Shown here in pieces: positions 32,987-35,964 of a stretch of 35,964 nt of DNA (position 1 is the stretch's first letter; each line of letters begins with the position of its first letter). Made by a program: the position numbers and the translations under genes. The DNA lies in the NCBI GenBank assembly GCA_017304135.1, contig JAFLBB010000049.1:1-35964 (forward strand), written 5' to 3'. This DNA comes from Acidobacteriota bacterium. Its GTDB lineage: Bacteria > Acidobacteriota > Terriglobia > Bryobacterales > Bryobacteraceae. The notes below the pieces were generated by a model. That model worked only from the letters and a program-made list of their open reading frames with translations, was not told where the DNA came from and did not search any database.

Positions 32987-34969
32987 ATGGAGTCGCTGAA
33001 CACGTGGGGAAAGGCTGAGGAGGTCTTCGCCGAGGCCCTCAAACGCGAGGAAAGCCAACGCCTGGAGTTCGTCCGCGAACGACTGCAGGGCGATGAGGTG
33101 ACCATCGAGGAGGTGATGCGCCTGCTGGAAGCCTACCAGCACATGGGCGATTTCCTCGACACGAGCGTTCTCGATTTCCGCGGCGAGCAGTTTGGCGCCT
33201 ACCGCGCCTTGGACGAGGTCGGCCGCGGCGGCATGAGCATTGTGTATCGCGGCGAACGGGTGGACGGCGGGTTCGACAAGCAGGTGGCCATCAAGGTCGT
33301 GCTGACGCAGGCCGGCATGGCCCCGGAGACGCGGATTCTGGCCGCGCTGGAGCACCCCAACATCGCCCGTTTGCTGGACGCGGGCGTTACCAGTCTTGGT
33401 TTCCGCTACCTGGTCATGGAATTCGTCGAAGGCGTCCCTTGCACCGGGTACGCGCCGGCACAAACGGCCGAGGCAAAGCTGCGGTTGTTTCTGCAGGTGT
33501 GCCACGGGGTGCAGGCCGCCCATCAGTCGCTGATCGTCCACCGCGACCTGAAGCCGGACAACATCCTGGTGACCAGCGGCGGCCAGGTGAAGCTGCTCGA
33601 TTTCGGAATTGCGAAGATGCTGGCGCCGGTGGGCGAGCAGACGGTGGGTCCGCGCGCTTATACGATCGAATACGCAAGTCCGGAGCAGGTGCTGGGCCAG
33701 CCGGCGAGCACGGCGAACGACGTGTATTCGCTCGGAGTGGTCCTGTTTGAGTGGTTGACCGGAGATGTGCCGCGCGAGTTGAGCGGACTGCCGCTGGAGG
33801 AAGCCCTGCGCCGGATGAAGGAGAAAGCGCCGGCGGGCCCAGGGCTGGCGGGCGATCTCGAGCTAATCGTTCGCAAGGCCATGGCGCATGATGCGGCGTT
33901 GCGCTATGGGAGCCCCGGTGCGCTGGCTCGCGACCTTGAGCTGTACCTGGCGGGTAAGCCTGTGCTGGCACGGCCCGCCACGTGGGGATACCGGGCGCAG
34001 CGGTTTCTTTCGCGCCACCGCTACAGTGCCACCGCTGCCATGGCCGCGGTGGTCGCGCTGGCCGGCACCGCGATCTACGCGGCCCGCCAGGCCCAACTCG
34101 CCGAGACGCGGTTTGCACAGGTGCGCACGCTCTCCCGCTCCGTATTGTTTGAACTGCACGACGCGGTGGAACCTCTGGAGGGATCGGGCCCGGCGCGCCG
34201 GCTGATTGCCCGCCGCAGCCAGGCATTCCTCGATGCCGTGGCGCGGGATGGGAGCGCCAGTGACGAGGTGGTGCTCGACGCCGCGCGCGGCTATCTGCGC
34301 CTGGCCGGGATACAGGCCTCCGGAGAGGCGCAGGCTGAGACCACCCAGGGCGGCCAGTTGATCCGCAGGGCGTTGGAACTGGCCCGGCGTGTGGTGGCCC
34401 GGGCGCCGGCGAACGCGCAGGCGCGCCTTGTCCTGGTGGATGTGCTGCAACGCGCATCTCATTTGGCGATTGAGGCAGGAGATGCGAAGACGGCCAGCGG
34501 CGCGGCCCGCGAGGCCGTCACCCTGTCCGGCGAGGCGCTTCGAGCGGCGCCGGACAGGGTTGACGCCCTGAGCCGGGCCGGAAGTTCTTTGCACGCCCTC
34601 GCCCGCGCTCTTGCGCGATCAGGCAATTGGTCTGCGTCACGGGCCGCGGCGGAACAGTCAGTGGCCCGCCGGCGGGAACTGGCCGGCCGCTCTGGCGCAC
34701 CTGCCGCGGACGGGGCGTCGCTTGCGGCATCGCTTGCCCAACTGAGTCTGATCGAGTGGCGGGCTGGTGACCCGGCGATAGCTCGTGTGCATGCGGGCGA
34801 GGCCGCGACGCAGGCTGCGTCCCTTCACGCGGCCGCGACGGTCAGGCCGCCGCTCCATCAAGCGATGCGGGACTTCTGCCTGGACCTGCGTGCGATGGGC
34901 GGCGCGCCGGCTCAGCCTGCCGCTGATGCTCAACCGCCGGAACTCGCCTCGCTCTGCCCGCTGCCCTAA
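32987..34969 (+). CDS. Membrane Ser/Thr protein kinase with ECF-associated N-terminus
   Basis: A 660-residue PknB-type kinase. GGGAGG 9 nt upstream supports the ATG at 32987. Residues about 5-60 (AEEVFAEALKREESQRLEF ... LLEAYQHMGDFLDT) match the helical N-terminus that commonly precedes the kinase domain in Acidobacteriota genes next to ECF sigma factors. The kinase domain has GRGGMSIVYRG, VAIK, an intact HRDLKPDN loop, LLDFGIAK and ASPEQ. A transmembrane helix near 340-360 precedes RFAQVRTLSRSVLFELHDAVEPL and a helical, TPR-like outer region rich in Ala and Arg. It is a paralogue of the divergent kinase. Its TAA overlaps the stop of the convergent sigma factor gene. Confidence 0.88.
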   Translation: MESLNTWGKAEEVFAEALKREESQRLEFVRERLQGDEVTIEEVMRLLEAYQHMGDFLDTSVLDFRGEQFGAYRALDEVGRGGMSIVYRGERVDGGFDKQVAIKVVLTQAGMAPETRILAALEHPNIARLLDAGVTSLGFRYLVMEFVEGVPCTGYAPAQTAEAKLRLFLQVCHGVQAAHQSLIVHRDLKPDNILVTSGGQVKLLDFGIAKMLAPVGEQTVGPRAYTIEYASPEQVLGQPASTANDVYSLGVVLFEWLTGDVPRELSGLPLEEALRRMKEKAPAGPGLAGDLELIVRKAMAHDAALRYGSPGALARDLELYLAGKPVLARPATWGYRAQRFLSRHRYSATAAMAAVVALAGTAIYAARQAQLAETRFAQVRTLSRSVLFELHDAVEPLEGSGPARRLIARRSQAFLDAVARDGSASDEVVLDAARGYLRLAGIQASGEAQAETTQGGQLIRRALELARRVVARAPANAQARLVLVDVLQRASHLAIEAGDAKTASGAAREAVTLSGEALRAAPDRVDALSRAGSSLHALARALARSGNWSASRAAAEQSVARRRELAGRSGAPAADGASLAASLAQLSLIEWRAGDPAIARVHAGEAATQAASLHAAATVRPPLHQAMRDFCLDLRAMGGAPAQPAADAQPPELASLCPLP

Positions 34970-35487
34970 CTGCCCTCGGGTGGCGGCGAGAGCCGTGAAA
35001 AGAGCCAGGCGCGGGCGAACACCCAATCCCGCTTTACCGTCGGCAGCGAAACACCCAGCACTTCCGCGATCTCCTCCATTTCCAGGCCGCCGAAGAAGCG
35101 CATTTCCACCACCCGCGCCTTGCGCTCGTCCTTGTCAGCCAGCGCATCCAGTGCACGGTCCACCTCGATGATCGCCTCCACGGGGAGCGATCCGGCCGGG
35201 GTGGAGAACTCGACATCGCCTTCCAGCCGCAGATGTTCGGCGCCGGAGCCGCGCCGTGCCGCCATGCGCGCGCGCAACGCGTCGATCACCAACATCCGCA
35301 TGGTGTGCGAGGCGAGGGCGAGGAAGTGGGTGCGGCTCTTCCAGCCTTTGCCCGAAAGGCGGAGCCAGGCCTCGTGAACGAGTTGCGTGGCTTGCAGGCT
35401 GGGGCGGCGGGGAGAGCGGCTGAGGTGCGCACTGGCGATCTTGCGCAGTTCGGCATAAACCTCCTCGACCTCGCCCTGCCGGTCCAT
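34966..35487 (-). CDS. ECF RNA polymerase sigma factor, TIGR02999/Sig-70_ECF type
   Basis: A 173-residue sigma factor. Region 2 reads EEVYAELRKIASAHLSRSP, then LQATQLVHEAWLRLSGKGWKSRTHFLALASHTMRMLVIDALRAR, the signature of this ECF group. Region 4 is ALDALADKDERKARVVEMRFFGGLEMEEIAEVLGVSLPTVKRDW, a helix-turn-helix for the -35 element. The group is typically encoded beside Ser/Thr kinases, as here, and no anti-sigma factor gene is visible; phosphorylation control has been proposed for such pairs. The ATG at 35487 is chosen over one at 35496 because the -10 CATAAT overlaps the latter. The gene shares four 3' bases with the convergent kinase gene. Confidence 0.88.
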   Translation of the reverse strand: MDRQGEVEEVYAELRKIASAHLSRSPRRPSLQATQLVHEAWLRLSGKGWKSRTHFLALASHTMRMLVIDALRARMAARRGSGAEHLRLEGDVEFSTPAGSLPVEAIIEVDRALDALADKDERKARVVEMRFFGGLEMEEIAEVLGVSLPTVKRDWVFARAWLFSRLSPPPEGS

Positions 35488-35494
35488 GCTCCCC

Positions 35495-35500
35495 ATTATG
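35495..35500 (-). promoter_or_regulatory. -10 element CATAAT of the sigma factor gene
   Basis: On the minus strand CATAAT is followed by 7 nt and the ATG at 35487, so the mRNA would start at or just before the codon. The GGGGAG between them ends 1 nt before the ATG, too close for ribosome binding. Confidence 0.45.
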
Positions 35501-35627
35501 ACTGAGCCGTTCTTCGGCGCCGCTTCACGTCGGAGGGTGGTGGCTGTCAGGTGAAGGCAGGCTGGTGCGGCTGAAGTGGTGCGGGACAAACCGTCCGGGC
35601 CGGTAACAGGAGAGCGGAGAGCTGAGG

Positions 35628-35964
35628 ATGGTGATGCCGGAACTGCCCTCCGGCGGCGGGCGGATGGAACCACCCAGATGGCGGTGGCGGTGGGATTGGG
35701 AACACGCCTTCCGTCTGATTCTACGCAGGCTGCTGATTCTACGGGCAACCAAGTACGCCAGAGTCCATACTCACCTGGAGCGAGGGGCACGGCGGGTACA
35801 CAGCACGCGGACTCTCTCGCGGTGTCGGTTCGTCGCTGAGCGCTGGGCCACGGGTTCAGGAAGAGAATGCCAGGGGCGATCGGCATGCACGCCGAAGCCG
35901 AAACCATCCACGCCCTGCGGCTCCAAACCCCGCCCAAGCCTGTTTCTATTTCCTCCAAACAAAC
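35628..35964 (+). CDS. Possible partial reading frame running off the window
   Basis: From the ATG at 35628 a frame stays open to the window end, 112 codons. It begins MVMPELPSGGGRMEPPRWRW and is then rich in Arg and Trp (FRLILRRLLILRATKYAR). A GGAG lies about 10 nt upstream of the ATG. The Arg-rich composition and low similarity to anything I recognise make a non-coding explanation just as likely. Competing frames on both strands here look no better. The preceding 140 bases (35488-35627) hold only the sigma factor promoter. Confidence 0.25.
   Translation, partial: MVMPELPSGGGRMEPPRWRWRWDWEHAFRLILRRLLILRATKYARVHTHLERGARRVHSTRTLSRCRFVAERWATGSGRECQGRSACTPKPKPSTPCGSKPRPSLFLFPPNK
35715..35743. 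repeat. Short direct repeat with 18-bp period
   Basis: CTGATTCTACG occurs at 35715-35725 and again at 35733-35743. The copies start 18 bp apart. The spacing is six codons in the doubtful open frame and could instead be paired binding sites on neighbouring helical faces. Confidence 0.35.

Noticed and set aside
35525..35752. A minus-strand frame upstream of the sigma factor gene
   Set aside because: The translation is Arg/Ser/His-rich with no domain and competes with other equally poor frames on both strands.

Overview
The window looks like chromosomal DNA from a GC-rich Acidobacteriota, most likely a Bryobacterales/Solibacter-type soil organism. This is inferred from the gene mix: an Oar-like outer-membrane barrel beside a VWA protein, DUF1549/DUF1553 and DUF1501 surface-cytochrome genes, PQQ dehydrogenases with Tat-like leaders, and TIGR02999-type ECF sigma factors beside large TPR-bearing Ser/Thr kinases. 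No rRNA, CRISPR array, phage genes or intact insertion sequence is visible. One tRNA-Ser(GCT) is present.

Layout. (1) 56-2004: an N-acetylneuraminate-lyase-like aldolase overlapping a Kelch-type sialate mutarotase, followed on the other strand by the tRNA. (2) 2189-6774: an Oar-like barrel that has lost its carboxypeptidase-like domain and most of its plug, translationally overlapped by a VWA protein, then a membrane-anchored coiled-coil protein. (3) 6827-7993: glutaryl-CoA dehydrogenase. (4) Minus-strand group 11372-7968: CreD-like membrane protein, divergent LarA-family protein, BON-domain protein and a 32-residue hydrophobic peptide. (5) 11495-13675: a single-heme secreted protein and two uncharacterised proteins. 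(6) Minus-strand pair 16265-13672: glucose-dehydrogenase-type PQQ enzyme overlapping an SDR. (7) Divergent from it, 16349-24573: five tightly packed genes (cytochrome-WD40, PPC-domain protein, two-heme DUF1549/DUF1553 protein, DUF1501 protein, metallo-beta-lactamase-fold protein). (8) 24878-30457: a TolC/HlyD/RND heavy-metal efflux operon behind an ArsR/SmtB-like operator. (9) 30467-35487: two divergent paralogous receptor kinases and an ECF sigma factor. The last ~480 bases hold only a doubtful open-ended reading frame.

Regulatory theme. Many operon-leading genes have a TACACT/TACAAT-like -10 hexamer only 6-8 nt before the start codon and no usable Shine-Dalgarno, which suggests leaderless transcripts. 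Genes inside operons generally carry GGAGG-type sites. Convergent genes meet within a few bases, or overlap in their stop codons, with no hairpin terminators.

The most unusual items are the plug-less barrel operon (2189-6774), the LarA-family protein lacking two expected active-site residues, the five-gene surface-cytochrome operon and the candidate metal-responsive operator at 24810-24827. All function calls rest on reading motifs and remembered family features; no database search was run.
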